From: Emticicia sp043780375
GTDB lineage: Bacteria > Bacteroidota > Bacteroidia > Cytophagales > Spirosomataceae
Assembly (NCBI RefSeq): GCF_043780375.1
Contig: NZ_JAYWCU010000164.1
Span: 1-15,144 of the forward strand
Length of the DNA stretch: 15,144 nucleotides
Reading direction: 5' to 3'
Positions 14,980 to 15,144 of this stretch are shown here, one piece after another. Every line of letters starts with the position of its first letter. Position 1 is the stretch's first letter. The notes below the pieces were generated by a model that saw only the letters and a list, made by a program, of their open reading frames with translations, searched no databases and was not told the origin of the DNA. A program made the position numbers and the translations under genes.

Positions 14980-15144
14980 CTACGAACTCCTCAGAATCTT
15001 CTCCATCTTTTTGCCCTTCGCCAGTTCATCTACTAACTTATCTAAAAACCTAACTTTTTGTGTCAAAGGATTTGCTATTTCCTCTATACGATAACCGCAT
15101 ATCAGCCCCGTAATGAGATGAGCATTAGGGTTTAATGTAGCATT
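14980..15144 (-). CDS. Unrecognised protein, C-terminal 54 residues, cut by window edge
   Basis: Reading leftwards from the right edge, the frame is open for 54 codons to a TAG at 14982-14980, with no start inside. The visible residues begin NATLNPNAHLITGLICGYRI and continue through EEIANPLTQKVRFLDKLVDE to a Lys-rich end, LAKGKKMEKILRSS. The pattern of alternating charged and hydrophobic residues suggests a cytoplasmic, helical C-terminus, and there is no membrane segment. The neat amphipathic ending and the codon use, which resembles the neighbours, argue for a real gene rather than a chance frame. I do not recognise the family and assign no function. The gene ends 36 bases before the VanZ -7 element. 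Confidence 0.6.
   Translation of the reverse strand, partial: NATLNPNAHLITGLICGYRIEEIANPLTQKVRFLDKLVDELAKGKKMEKILRSS

Overview
The window reads as ordinary chromosomal DNA from a low-GC member of the Bacteroidota, most likely a Cytophagales-type bacterium (Spirosomaceae/Cytophagaceae-like). The genus cannot be fixed from sequence alone. The evidence is the A/T-rich, A-rich leaders without clear Shine-Dalgarno motifs, perfect Bacteroidota-type -7 promoter elements (TAnnTTTG) in front of six genes, short Bacteroidota-style export signals ending in Ala-Gln, and the protein families present. No rRNA, tRNA, CRISPR array, insertion sequence or prophage was seen. No gene-free stretch exceeds 300 bases; the longest is 7778-8070 (293 bases).

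Layout. Positions 1-299 hold the N-terminal part of an exported thioredoxin-fold protein (minus strand). It diverges from a Tat-exported Gfo/Idh/MocA-type oxidoreductase (464-1780). A bidirectional terminator (about 1834-1859) separates that gene from a three-gene minus-strand tripartite efflux operon running from 7777 down to 1948: membrane-fusion adaptor, RND inner-membrane pump, then TolC-like outer-membrane channel. A pair of inverted REP-like palindromes (3270-3331) lies between the pump and channel genes. Next come aroQ (minus, shikimate pathway), divergent from xerD (plus, chromosome dimer resolution), then pfkB (6-phosphofructokinase II), an exported PLC/GDPD-like phosphodiesterase, panC (pantothenate synthesis) and a lipoprotein-like di-haem cytochrome c peroxidase, all on the plus strand. 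A 15-bp perfect hairpin (13409-13451) closes that run and separates it from a convergent pair of minus-strand genes: an exported tandem NIPSNAP-domain protein and a VanZ-family membrane protein. The window ends in the C-terminal 54 codons of an unrecognised minus-strand gene.

How the genes work together. Only the efflux operon is a clear functional unit: adaptor, pump and channel form an envelope-spanning exporter powered by the proton gradient. xerD-pfkB, and possibly the phosphodiesterase and panC, are close enough for shared transcription but are unrelated functionally. The peroxidase and NIPSNAP genes each have their own -7 element. Several products are exported or envelope-bound (redoxin, Tat oxidoreductase, phosphodiesterase, peroxidase, NIPSNAP protein), but nothing in the sequence ties them into one pathway. 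I found no convincing undescribed system. The points most worth a second look are the REP pair inside the efflux operon, the exported oxidoreductase, the exported NIPSNAP duplication and the unidentified fragment at the right edge.
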